Assembly (NCBI RefSeq): GCF_000210295.1
Contig: NC_026744.1
Coordinates: 3,906,001-3,970,000 of the forward strand
DNA from: Trypanosoma brucei gambiense DAL972
Lineage: Eukaryota > Euglenozoa > Kinetoplastea > Trypanosomatida > Trypanosomatidae
DNA length: 64,000 bases
Direction of reading: 5' to 3'
Below are positions 52,144 through 61,567 of the stretch, in pieces (position 1 is the stretch's first letter; each line of letters starts with the position of its first letter). The notes beneath the pieces were generated by a model. It saw nothing but the letters and a program-made list of their open reading frames with translations, made no database searches and had not been told where the DNA came from. A program made the translations under genes and the position numbers.

Positions 52144-53928
52144 CTAAATACCCTTCATTTGAAACTTCATCGGAGGTGCCAGAGCTGGGAGGGGCGCCTG
52201 CGACTCGTTCACACGTTTCCGCATGGTGTTCAGCCCCTCACGCTTTTCCTTGTCTTCCAACCCCCTGTCTTCAATGCGGCTTTCCTTCGCGAGCACATCC
52301 TTTTCCACAACTGCAGCCTCCGTCGTAATCATCATTCCAGCCACTGAACACGCATTTACTACCGCTGATTTTACAACTTTCATTGGATCAATTATACCCT
52401 CGTTAAACATGTTCACGTACTCGCCTGTCTGCGCATTGTATCCGAACGTTGGGTCATTCCTTCTCATAATTTTACTCGCCACAACACTTCCTTCCACACC
52501 CGCATTACTCGCAATGTAACGACAGGGCAAGCGGACAGCCCTTTTCACTATATTAACGCCCGTGCGGATATCTGGAGGCAAACTGCGGTCCTTGGCCACG
52601 CTGTCAAGCCGCACTGATGCAATGAGCAAAGCTGTACCACCGCCAGCAAGAATTCCCTCCGCTACCGCTGCACGCGTGGCGTTAAGGGCATCAACAATAC
52701 GATCTTTTTTCTCACTGATCTCAACTTCGGAGGCACCGCCAACTTTAATTACTGCAACACCTCCAGACAACTTAGCAAGCCGCTCTACCAAGCGCTCGCG
52801 GTTGTACTCGTGATCTTCCGCTGCAATCATATCACGGATCATCTGAACGCGCTCTTCCACCGCGATGGCACTTCCACCACCCTCCATTAAAATGCATTCA
52901 TCACGCGATATTGTAGCTTTCTTACATGATCCAAGCAACCGCTCCGAAAAATCACTTTGGTCGAGACTTAACCCCAAATCCTCTGAAATCATCTGCGCAC
53001 CGGTGAATACTGCAATATCCTGTAGTTGATTAATTCGCATATCACCGAACCCAGGAGCTTTCACTGAGCAGCCTGTTATTCTTCCTTGAATTTTGTTATA
53101 GAGGAATGTATGCATTGCTTCTCCCTCCAAATCCTCGGAAATAACAAGGAGTGGTCTCTTCTTTTGGATGGCATGGTTCAGTGCGGGAAGAATGTGGGCA
53201 ACACTGGACAACTTACGGTTTGCAACAAACACTAGTGCATTCTCCAATTCGCACTTCTGTGACTTGGTGTTCGTTACAAAATATGGTGATGTGAATCCCC
53301 GCTCGAAGGACATTCCCTCCACGAGTTCCAACTCCGTGTTCAACGAGCGGCCCTCCTGCGTAGTGATGACACCATCCTTACCAACCTGCTGCATGGCATC
53401 ACCAATGAGCGCTCCAATTTCAATGTCCATATTAGCCGATATCATTGCTATCTGCGTTACCTCCGATTTGGAGGTGACGGGCTTCGCCTGCTCAGCCAAT
53501 GAAGCGAGTACCTCGCGGCAGGCCAAGTCAATCCCACGTTTCAAGTCCATTGGATTCGTACCCGTAGAAACACTACGGAACCCTTCTCGAAATATAGCTC
53601 CAGAGAGAATTGTTGCAGTGGTCGTTCCGTCACCAGCTGTATCATTTGTGAGGCCAGCCACCTGCCGCACGAGGTTGGCACCCAGATTTTCAAAGCTGTT
53701 CTCAAACTCAATGTGCTTCGCTACTGTCACGCCATCCTTTGTTATCTTCGGACTAGCATATGGCATCTCCAATACGACATTACGTCCTTTCGGCCCCAAT
53801 GTAACACCGACCGCCTTCACAAGATTCTCCACACCAAGCAAAAGTAGCTTACGGGCCTCGATGCCGTAACGAATGTCCTTCGGCGTCGAGCCGTACTGCA
53901 TGCAACAAGCGAAGGAGCGCCTCAGCAT
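52144..53928 (-). CDS. HSP60: Divergent mitochondrial chaperonin HSP60/CPN60
   Basis: The product is 594 residues with an ATG start at 53928. Group I chaperonins fold proteins in the mitochondrial matrix with a CPN10 lid and ATP. The first residues (MLRRSFACCMQYGSTPKDIR) look like a short mitochondrial presequence. Conserved features: VTLGPKGRNVVLE (42-54), ITKDGVTVAK (62-71), the ATPase motif DTAGDGTTTAT (97-106 region), GTNPMDLKRGID, and GGGTAL/EGILAGGGTAL in the C-terminal half. The usual C-terminal Gly-Gly-Met tail is absent. Instead about 45 extra residues rich in Glu, Lys and Arg follow EAAVVEKDV and end in MKFQMKGI. Trypanosomes have more than one HSP60-like gene, and this seems a divergent paralogue rather than the abundant canonical one. 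Confidence 0.9.
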   Translation of the reverse strand: MLRRSFACCMQYGSTPKDIRYGIEARKLLLLGVENLVKAVGVTLGPKGRNVVLEMPYASPKITKDGVTVAKHIEFENSFENLGANLVRQVAGLTNDTAGDGTTTATILSGAIFREGFRSVSTGTNPMDLKRGIDLACREVLASLAEQAKPVTSKSEVTQIAMISANMDIEIGALIGDAMQQVGKDGVITTQEGRSLNTELELVEGMSFERGFTSPYFVTNTKSQKCELENALVFVANRKLSSVAHILPALNHAIQKKRPLLVISEDLEGEAMHTFLYNKIQGRITGCSVKAPGFGDMRINQLQDIAVFTGAQMISEDLGLSLDQSDFSERLLGSCKKATISRDECILMEGGGSAIAVEERVQMIRDMIAAEDHEYNRERLVERLAKLSGGVAVIKVGGASEVEISEKKDRIVDALNATRAAVAEGILAGGGTALLIASVRLDSVAKDRSLPPDIRTGVNIVKRAVRLPCRYIASNAGVEGSVVASKIMRRNDPTFGYNAQTGEYVNMFNEGIIDPMKVVKSAVVNACSVAGMMITTEAAVVEKDVLAKESRIEDRGLEDKEKREGLNTMRKRVNESQAPLPALAPPMKFQMKGI

Positions 53929-54591
53929 GACGTCTCACAGATCCTGTTTTCTAAACTGTTATTTCTGCACTCTTTTCGATTTCACAGATTCTAGGTCATC
54001 AACGAGATAGCCAGAAGGAGAAAAAGATAATATGGGTATGCATATCCAAGCGCCATGCAAGAGAGCACATGTAAATGTACATTTTCCCCTATGCCTTCCT
54101 GACGCACCAATCCCTTACACATTTCTCTTCAGAAATGTATACTGTGCATCAACATTGGGTAAAGTTCTCCTTTCAGCACCTCACAATGATCCACGTAATC
54201 TGAACGCACGAAGTGCATGACGGAAAGGGAAAGAAAAAGAAATGCCTCAAAACATCACGTCGCACTGTCCACAAAAAGGGACAACAGAGACAATTTCCCG
54301 CTGCAGCACGTTTTCCTCACGAACCAAATTTGACATAAAGCGCTATAGTTCTTGTGGTGGTGTGTTTTTCGGTGGGAAGCTGAAAAGGGACTGACCGCAC
54401 GAACGCATGACGGCATGCGTCGTCTGGCGCTTTTACCGCTCACATCTAAACAAGCACCCGTCGATACCTTCCTGCCATCACACATAAATTAAGGGGGAAA
54501 ATGAAGGTTGCACTGAGGTTGGATCAATCGCTCACACGCTCCCTCACGCACGGAACTCCAAGAGACACCGCTGGTGATAATCAGCCAGCCA
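53929..54591. other. Intergenic region, about 0.7 kb
   Basis: It holds the 3' UTR of the CDF-like gene and the HSP60 leader. No gene or obvious repeat was seen. Confidence 0.4.
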
Positions 54592-56022
54592 CTAAACTGC
54601 GGTGACGGAACCCCTCGTACCTCCAAGTAACGTACTGACGTTAGCGTGCACACCGGAATGCCCAGCTATGTTGTTAGTGGCCGGAGGCACGGTATACAAA
54701 CTAGAAGACAATGCTACATTAGCGCTTGGTGTTGGTTCCGGCTCTTCCGGCGTGACTACAGGTTTGCACCCCTCGGAAGAAAACGCATGGCGCTCGCCAC
54801 CCCCATGGTGGTGATGATGACCATAGTCATGATTGTGTCCATGAGAGTGACCGTGGTCGTGCCCATGAGAGTGGTTATGACACTGATAGCTAGAACTTTC
54901 TCCGGGGTCAAAGTTGTCTTCTTCATCAGGCTTTCTGACCTCCACAAAAACGTAAGCCGCAACACTTGCAAGTATCTTATGTGCTTCTTGAGTCACCGCC
55001 AAGGGGTCTGCCGATGTTAGCAAAATCAATTGCACAAGGGCCATAAGCTCCCCTTCACTCACCTCCCAAAAGCAGGACGACTTTATCTGCATTACACCCG
55101 GAATCAACTGCACACTACGAATGGCACGCTCACACTTTGCCGCCACGTTGGGTTGGCACGTTGCGTTGTTAAGCAGAAGCCACGCCATTGATGTGGATTG
55201 ATTCAAGGTGACAGCCAAAACGTAGAATGCCAACAACATCACTCCAATAGTTTCCCACATTGAAGACCCGCCAAGTCTCACTAAAAGCGAGACTAAGATG
55301 CACGTGAAAGCAGAAAAAGAGCGCAACACAATGCGAATAATGCGATACTGTTGGGAAAAGGCCCTGGAAAAGAGCAGCAGAGGCCTGCGCAGAACCTGCC
55401 GTATCGTAACGTGGATACTGGGGAGACCACGAGGCTCTCGTTGCGAAGACAGCGTTCCACTGATGCGGTCATGCGCGTCAATTTCTCCCCCAAACACAGT
55501 AATAAGCAGGGCATGTGCCACTCCTGTGAGGAAAAGCAATTTAGGTGAGGGCTGTCGCGTGTGTGCTATGTCGTGAACTGATTCTAGCATTACGGTGAGT
55601 GATCCAAACAAAACAAATATAGACGCACCGAACGAAATGAGCGTGTGAAGACGCTTTGCACCGAAGTAATACCCCTGAATACCTTCGAGAGAAATCGCCC
55701 CGTTTTGCTGGTTACGGTGCTCTTGGCCGCCAAGTAGTAAACTATGCGGCTGAGGATTCGGCTGCGCCGTAATCTGCTCCTTGACTCGAAAGGAAGGCGC
55801 CTGCACAATGCGGCAGTAGTTCAGTGACACCACCCCTGAAGCAACAGCGGCACATGTGTTAAATGTGATGAAGGCGTTGACCTGAAGAATCCTGCAGCCA
55901 CTAAACGTACCGATTAGCGTGTCTACGACCCATAAAAAGAAGAAAACAGTGGCGACGCACCGCAGTTTGCGCATTTCCAGGTCATCGCCCTTCTTGAACA
56001 GACGAACAGCTTCTCCTATCAT
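54592..56022 (-). CDS. Cation diffusion facilitator-like membrane protein with His-rich segment
   Basis: The product is 476 residues with an ATG start at 56022. About six membrane segments are visible: near residues 22-40, 48-68, 130-150, 165-180, 232-252 and 258-278. The third and fourth (FVLFGSLTVMLESV then LLFLTGVAHALLITVF) resemble CDF/ZnT segments 3 and 4. Segments 2 and 5 appear to lack the HxxxD pairs of the CDF transport site. After a C-terminal domain (IRSVQLIPGVMQIKSSCFWEV, like the ferredoxin-like CDF tail) comes a His-rich run (HNHSHGHDHGHSHGHNH, then five more His). Family members move Zn into the secretory pathway or out of the cell. The altered site suggests a ZnT6-like partner subunit rather than a pump. 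Metal chosen and compartment are unknown. Confidence 0.75.
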   Translation of the reverse strand: MIGEAVRLFKKGDDLEMRKLRCVATVFFFLWVVDTLIGTFSGCRILQVNAFITFNTCAAVASGVVSLNYCRIVQAPSFRVKEQITAQPNPQPHSLLLGGQEHRNQQNGAISLEGIQGYYFGAKRLHTLISFGASIFVLFGSLTVMLESVHDIAHTRQPSPKLLFLTGVAHALLITVFGGEIDAHDRISGTLSSQREPRGLPSIHVTIRQVLRRPLLLFSRAFSQQYRIIRIVLRSFSAFTCILVSLLVRLGGSSMWETIGVMLLAFYVLAVTLNQSTSMAWLLLNNATCQPNVAAKCERAIRSVQLIPGVMQIKSSCFWEVSEGELMALVQLILLTSADPLAVTQEAHKILASVAAYVFVEVRKPDEEDNFDPGESSSYQCHNHSHGHDHGHSHGHNHDYGHHHHHGGGERHAFSSEGCKPVVTPEEPEPTPSANVALSSSLYTVPPATNNIAGHSGVHANVSTLLGGTRGSVTAV

Positions 56023-56350
56023 ATTTGCTGCGACTAATCAGAAGTGTGGAAAAGCGAAACAAACAAGAGAAACTTGAACACAAGCGAAGCGCGGTAAATC
56101 TTTTCACATATATAAAGGAATGCATTATTAAGATGCATACGTGGTACACCTTCCCCCTTCCTCTCACTAAGAGGCTCATGAGAAAAGTAGAGAAAAAACG
56201 AAATGCACACTCGGTTTGAAAAGCAACATTTCTTTACCGAGATTGAGAAATGGAATAAATAATAACTGTATGTCTATCTCTATGATGGTTGTTGTTGCAG
56301 TTGTGTAGTTCCCGTTCGCAAGCATATCCATCAAACTGCAGGGTGTTACT
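56023..56350. other. Intergenic region, about 0.3 kb
   Basis: It holds the 3' UTR of the histone-fold gene and the leader of the CDF-like gene. Nothing else was seen. Confidence 0.4.
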
Positions 56351-56749
56351 TCATCGACCACGCTTCACCTGACCCGTTGGCAGGAGTGGCACCAAATGTC
56401 CCATCCCACCAGCCTTCAGTGCGGTTTTTATGTCATTAGCGGAAAGCGTTACCCTTCGCCTCGACTCACGAGAGTGTTCGTCATCTGCAAGACATGAAAG
56501 GTACAGAAGCGATATTGTTGCGGCCTTCTGCATCGCTATGCGCGCGTCGCGAGCAACATGCATACCAGCGGGCACAGCGGCAGCAACGATGCGGTCCACT
56601 TGCCCGGCCGCCAAACTACGAGCTTTTACAGCGGAGTTTTGTGCAGTTGGAGAGGGAAGAGGAGCCGCATCAGTATCTGCTATGGTGCCTTGAGTGTCGC
56701 TCGCCTTCACTAAGTCACCAGCTAAATCCATTCGTCCTTGTCCTTTCAT
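56351..56749 (-). CDS. Histone-fold protein, DNA polymerase epsilon subunit 3/DPB4-like
   Basis: The product is about 132 residues from the ATG at 56749. The frame extends to a GTG at 56821, and an ATG at 56731 (126 residues) is a further option because the nearest AG after the pyrimidine tract lies between the two ATGs. The histone fold covers roughly the last 85 residues. LAAGQVDRIVAAAVPAGMHV, ARDARIAMQKAATISLLYLS and RRVTLSANDIKTALKAGGM align well with POLE3/Dpb4 (LPxAxxxRIxKExLPxxxxI; ARxAxxxxAxVFxxYxT; RKTLxxxDVxxAL). POLE3 pairs with POLE4 in the polymerase epsilon holoenzyme and in CHRAC-type remodelling complexes. NF-YB or Dr1-like histone-fold proteins are alternatives. A hydrophilic leader of about 40 residues precedes the fold. 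Confidence 0.78.
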   Translation of the reverse strand: MKGQGRMDLAGDLVKASDTQGTIADTDAAPLPSPTAQNSAVKARSLAAGQVDRIVAAAVPAGMHVARDARIAMQKAATISLLYLSCLADDEHSRESRRRVTLSANDIKTALKAGGMGHLVPLLPTGQVKRGR

Positions 56750-56976
56750 GAGCCCATGTAAAGCCGCAGTTGTAGAAAGAAGGAGGGCATATGAACTCGA
56801 AACATCATCAACAAAACGCACACAAGCGAATACGACAAAACAATGGCAAAGAGCAATTCAAAGATACGTACGCAAACATGGTGCTGCAACCGTACGAACA
56901 AAAAGTAAAGTAGTCACGAACAAGGTTTGATTAATGAAGGGAAGAAACAAGAAAGATTCAAGACTTCAGCTAATAA

Positions 56977-57053
56977 CATAGTATAGTTGTTCCATCACAA
57001 ATTTGTCGGATTGAAGGGCTAACTTCAAGAATAACAATGATAACATCATATCT
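56977..57053 (-). repeat. Duplicated 3' UTR element, copy A with stem-loop
   Basis: It shares an exact 23-nt core (57006-57028) with copy B. On the transcript the core folds as TTGAAG-TTAGCC-CTTCAA, a 6-bp stem with a 6-nt loop, followed by TCCGA. A further shared stretch, GTGATGGAA-pyrimidine-AAC, follows. Confidence 0.75.
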
Positions 57054-57297
57054 TATTTGACAAAGTACATGGAGTATCATCTCCGCTACCTCTATCACAC
57101 GGTGCAGCTACGCGGCAAGCACACCCTGTTTACACAGGCACGTTGAACAGGGACCAAGAGGGAGTGTTGGGCCACCGACAGAATGTAGGGGAAACAGTAG
57201 AATAAACGCAATAGCAGAGCTGGTCGAGAGGGTGAAGTATGTGAGCAAACCAGTTTCAAATGCTTAAAGAAAGATACGGAAAGAATCTCAGAATCAA

Positions 57298-57373
57298 ATA
57301 TAAACGGTTATTCCATCACGAAACTCTCGGATTGAAGGGCTAACTTCAAAAGATCACTAATATCATCACACGG
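57298..57373 (-). repeat. Duplicated 3' UTR element, copy B with stem-loop
   Basis: This is the second copy, offset 321 nt from copy A, with the exact core at 57327-57349. Stem and loop are fully kept while the flanks have diverged, so the duplication is not recent. Confidence 0.75.
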
Positions 57374-57794
57374 CACCGCTTCTCTTTTTGTACACACTGG
57401 TAGCCCATTGCAGGGGTGAATCAACATGCATCGGGGGAGGGGCTCCTACGGACGGTTATTCAAACATATGTTTTCCTTCCAACTAATAGATGGGAAATCA
57501 AAGGGGACCACACACATTTTTTTCAAATGCACATACGTTTAGACAATGAAAGGAACGAAAAGTAAACAGGGTCATTCGAAGTAGCTTGCAACAACCAATA
57601 ATATTTACTAATTGTCGCAACAGAAAGTGAGGCACGCGCACCATGGAACGAAAATCGAGCCATGTTTACACTACTCTCTATGCCCATCTATGGAAAACTT
57701 TTTTTGTGTGCTCTTCGAAAAATAAACGAAGGGACCGTTACAATGTGTAAAACACTGACCGAATGAAAAAGGGTGCATGTGTATCTGATAATTA

Positions 57795-60700
57795 TTAAGA
57801 TTTGTTATCATCTCCTGGGCGAAGCGTCATTGAAAACTTTCGCTTACCCCTAATCAAAGGTATTATTGCACTGGTGTCCTCCACATCTGTACCGTCGATT
57901 TGAGTAATCCGCCAACCAACGACACTGTGCGGGTCCAATATGCCAATTTCACGGAGTGCTGCTGAAAACGGTGTGCTGTTCCCAGCAACTGACGCTCCTC
58001 CCATTACACCATCATTTTTAAATATGATACGTCGTATTGTCGAACGACTGCCATGCAGCGAAAATCCTAGAGGCGCCTCCGCATCATTCCGCATCAACGT
58101 CAAGTGAAACACCCTCTCGGCAGGTGCTTTGTGGTCGGCTGTGCCCTCACCATCGGAGGGTTCCGCTATTATATCCTCGGGACTTGTGTTATCACCAGCT
58201 TCCACACTAGCTTCAGCCTCACCACGCTCCCGCGCCGCATCCAAAGCGGCCATCCGCTTCCTCTTCTTCACGCTATATATAAGACTGTTACGAACCGCCA
58301 AATTTATCGTGGCCTCCAGTCTTGCTAGTGCGCGCCAATTTGCCTTCTCCTGGTCCGTGGAATTTGCGGGATTCAGCCCCTCCACTTCAGCTAATAAGTT
58401 ACTGCACTTGCTGTGCAATAAATGAGCCATGTCCCGTGACCACTGCCTTCTCATCCTCTTCCTTTCCTCCACAGCAGTGTCATTGAGGGGCATGCCAACC
58501 CCTTTTCGACGATCACCGCGAAGAAGGAAAATCCGGTAATGGCGCAGAACGTTAGTAACAACGTAAAGACGAAGGGATAAGTATCCCAGGGCCCGGGAAA
58601 AGTGACGAGGTTTGGCACCATGCGACCCCACGGAAAACAACGAGGGTGTTTCTGATGCCTCATCCCCCAAAGCCCCTTTAGTGTTGCGAAGCCCCTTCGT
58701 CAATTCTCGCTCATGCGATAGTATGAAAAATATTTCCTGTAACTGATGCAGAGGCATCCACAAGAAAGAAGGGTGCATAACATGGGCATGGACAACACTC
58801 AAAACAGATTGCGCCTGCCGACGAAGTAGTCTGCCGTCCACTTTCTCTCCATTGTCACATCGCAAGCCGGTAAAGCAATGGAGGACCTTCTTGGCACGCA
58901 GATGTCGAAGCTGCTTCGCGGTATTGTAATCCAAAGCGAATAACACCTCCCTCACGTACATTGATACGATTGTTGGGCTCACAACGCTGTCCGCAGAAAT
59001 TCCAGAGGAAGACACAGGACGCACGTGGCAACCGTATTGCAAAAATGACATGAAGAACGCTACCTCGGCAGCCTGCGAAAGCGGTACACCACACACACGT
59101 AGTGCCTCCGCAACCTGTCCCGATTGTCTGTCATCACCACCACCGCCACTCTCCATCACATCACTCAACTGCTTCAGCAAGAGAAATACCTGCAGGCAAC
59201 TCACAAGAACCTCACTACCAAGTGTGTCAAGATAATGCCGCCGCAGTAACGGGAAAAAGGAAGCGGATATATTTTTGAGGAAACAACAAGCAGGATGCTT
59301 GGTAAACGCCATCTTCGTCCTTGGATTACTCGGTGGTGGCCCCTGAAGATCCTGCGAAACGTATGACCTTACATATAGCTCAATGAGCGAGCTCACACCA
59401 ACGCGGACTGTGGAAGCCGCAACCAACACACGTTCCCAAGCAGATTCTGAAGGCGGCTGCGCTTGCGTGGCACCTTCCTTCTTCGTGGAAGGGTCAACCA
59501 GAACGATCCAGTTCTTTGCTGTTTTGCTGCAGGCAAGGAAATACAACTCAATTTCCATCTCCAGTAGGGTGCGGCACAACACGGCGCTGGAGTTCACCGC
59601 AGGAATTAAATCATAATCCCTGGTTTCGTTCCTCGTTGCCCACACCGCAGCCACACGGTTCAATAATTCAAGAACGAGGAATACGCTATCTGGTTTTGAC
59701 GATAAAAACTGCAGAAACTTATTGTCCGCATGCAACCCCTCCCTGCAACGCAGGTATCTCAGGTTCAAAGTTGAATGTACCGTCCGGTGTGTCATTAGTG
59801 AATCACTGGTTCGTCGCTCTAGCGGTGGTGCTATTTTGGCCCAAAGTTGCCGTAGGGTTGTGATGCAACGGCTCTCCAGTTGAAATGTGGCGCCTGGGGG
59901 AAACGACGTAAACGAAAACAGTACACAAAGCATCATTGAGTAAAAAGCGTTAATACTCCCCGATAGATCTTTACACGCTGCCCCTCGTGTCGTCTCCAGT
60001 GTCCCGAGTGTTCGCTCAGCCAGCAATAACACACTGTGAAGTAGAGATGGTTGTGCCGAACCACCGGTGCCGTGTACTCCCTTTGAAACTGTTTCTTCCA
60101 ACAATGCACTGGCGTCAGTCAGCAGACGCGATGAGCAACCCATAATGCTATGATCTAATGACGTTAAAGTTTCATCTTCCGCCCCGGCCACCTTCAAACA
60201 ATTGGACAAATGCCATCGCAGTTCGACCGTCGCGGAGAGTCCAGAAGAAATTATTGCAGCGGAGCTCAAGCATTCAGTACACACGTCACTTGCATTCACA
60301 TTGTCACCCGTATTTTTATCCCCCACCGTGTTAGAAAAGTGATGATGCACTTCGGTGAGAGAGGCAAAGCATTCTGCATATGCTTTAAGAACCTTGCACC
60401 GCCACGCAAGGAGATGACCGACATCTTCAGACTCCTTACCTGCAGAACGAGCTTTGAAACGTTTATTACACTCACGACGGAAGCCATTTAGTGACTGCTG
60501 AAGCGCACGCCCCAGAAGAGTGAGCACGGCGTGTTGCACACGGACTTCGGGAAGGTCATCAACCTTTTCAATGCGCGTATGTTTTTCCACCTGCAAGCCA
60601 AGACGATTAATGAGTTCATGCAGTGTGTCATCCTCCTCAGATATGGCGGGTACATCCCTCTCTCCACCACCGGGAACCTCAACAACTACCCCTTTGTGCG

Positions 60701-61025
60701 CCGCAGCCAACTGTTTTAGTACCTGAGAGAACATTTCTTCTTTCATACAAATCTCTGCAACACGGGACATTTGCTTTCGTCCGTGTTCCCTTTGCCTGGA
60801 AGATTCGATCGGTTTCTCACCGGTAGTAATATCGTGCAAAAGATTATCCATGTTATCACTTTCAAAACCCAGTGAGTGAATTAATCGATCCTTGGTGAGT
60901 TTTTCATCGTCGCCCTCGTCATCGGTGTAATCTCTTCTGATGATCCGACTCCCGTGGATATTTCGAGTCTGAATGGGTGCCAGCAACCGCAAAGGGAGGA
61001 AAAGCCCACTTAAGGCTCTTCTCAT
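57795..61025 (-). CDS. Large mitochondrial-type protein with C-terminal PDZ-like domain
   Basis: The product is about 1076 residues from the ATG at 61025; the longer frame starts only at a TTG. The N terminus MRRALSGLFLPLRLLAPIQT then RNIHGSRIIRR is Arg-rich and hydrophobic without acids, a convincing mitochondrial presequence. The bulk is helical with no recognised enzyme motif. The last 105 residues read as a PDZ-like domain: HLTLMRNDAEAPLGFSLHGS (with the carboxylate-loop form PLGF), IGILDPHSVVGWRITQIDG and FSMTLRP. An acidic linker (EAEASVEAGDNTSPEDIIAE) precedes it. Helical proteins of this size are common among kinetoplastid mitochondrial RNA-editing and ribosome-assembly factors, but I cannot assign it to a complex. 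Confidence 0.82.
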   Translation of the reverse strand: MRRALSGLFLPLRLLAPIQTRNIHGSRIIRRDYTDDEGDDEKLTKDRLIHSLGFESDNMDNLLHDITTGEKPIESSRQREHGRKQMSRVAEICMKEEMFSQVLKQLAAAHKGVVVEVPGGGERDVPAISEEDDTLHELINRLGLQVEKHTRIEKVDDLPEVRVQHAVLTLLGRALQQSLNGFRRECNKRFKARSAGKESEDVGHLLAWRCKVLKAYAECFASLTEVHHHFSNTVGDKNTGDNVNASDVCTECLSSAAIISSGLSATVELRWHLSNCLKVAGAEDETLTSLDHSIMGCSSRLLTDASALLEETVSKGVHGTGGSAQPSLLHSVLLLAERTLGTLETTRGAACKDLSGSINAFYSMMLCVLFSFTSFPPGATFQLESRCITTLRQLWAKIAPPLERRTSDSLMTHRTVHSTLNLRYLRCREGLHADNKFLQFLSSKPDSVFLVLELLNRVAAVWATRNETRDYDLIPAVNSSAVLCRTLLEMEIELYFLACSKTAKNWIVLVDPSTKKEGATQAQPPSESAWERVLVAASTVRVGVSSLIELYVRSYVSQDLQGPPPSNPRTKMAFTKHPACCFLKNISASFFPLLRRHYLDTLGSEVLVSCLQVFLLLKQLSDVMESGGGGDDRQSGQVAEALRVCGVPLSQAAEVAFFMSFLQYGCHVRPVSSSGISADSVVSPTIVSMYVREVLFALDYNTAKQLRHLRAKKVLHCFTGLRCDNGEKVDGRLLRRQAQSVLSVVHAHVMHPSFLWMPLHQLQEIFFILSHERELTKGLRNTKGALGDEASETPSLFSVGSHGAKPRHFSRALGYLSLRLYVVTNVLRHYRIFLLRGDRRKGVGMPLNDTAVEERKRMRRQWSRDMAHLLHSKCSNLLAEVEGLNPANSTDQEKANWRALARLEATINLAVRNSLIYSVKKRKRMAALDAARERGEAEASVEAGDNTSPEDIIAEPSDGEGTADHKAPAERVFHLTLMRNDAEAPLGFSLHGSRSTIRRIIFKNDGVMGGASVAGNSTPFSAALREIGILDPHSVVGWRITQIDGTDVEDTSAIIPLIRGKRKFSMTLRPGDDNKS

Positions 61026-61567
61026 CCCCAATAATCAAGTTACCGGAAAAGAAAAAAAAAACTGTCTTGGGAATCAGGTTAAGAACAGAAAACGCGAAGA
61101 CTGAGATTTCATCCACGGGGAGCAAGTACAATAAATAAAACCACGCACGGCTCTCTCATGTTGTTAAAAAATAAGGGGAGTGACAGTAGTTTTGCTAACA
61201 TTTTTTTTTAGAAGGGACGACGAAAATACCCCCGACAGGAATCACCCGCAGACCCTTCATGAGCTGTACTACGTGCCATCAACCCAGTAAGCACCGGTGA
61301 GCCATTTGCGTAACCGAGAAAAATAGTAGTAATAATAACGAGAATAAAAGTATTAATAGAAACGCTAATCGTCCCCGTACGGGCTTCAACATATCACATA
61401 TGGTCCCATACCCATTGAATTATATTTCCTTCAGTGCCATATTCAAAGTATCAACCCCCCCCCTCTCTCTATTTCTTTCTTACATTAAATATCCCTTTCA
61501 ATTTCTTTTATTTTCGTCGTCCTCTGTTTTTATCCTTCGCTACCGTTGCTACGCCCCGATTCGAAAC
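61026..61567. other. Intergenic region, about 0.5 kb
   Basis: It holds the 3' UTR of the TMEM14-like gene and the leader of the large gene, with a run of nine C at 61455-61463 next to a CT repeat. No gene was seen. Confidence 0.4.

Larger units (their letters stand above)
56750..57794. other. Intergenic region with duplicated stem-loop, about 1.0 kb
   Basis: It is the probable 3' UTR of the large PDZ-like gene plus the leader of the histone-fold gene. It contains two diverged copies of an element of about 75-110 nt (described separately) and no credible ORF. Confidence 0.5.

Noticed and set aside
53168..53869. 233-codon plus-strand ORF
   Set aside because: It is the antisense of the HSP60 gene, and no plus-strand gene is otherwise present in the window.
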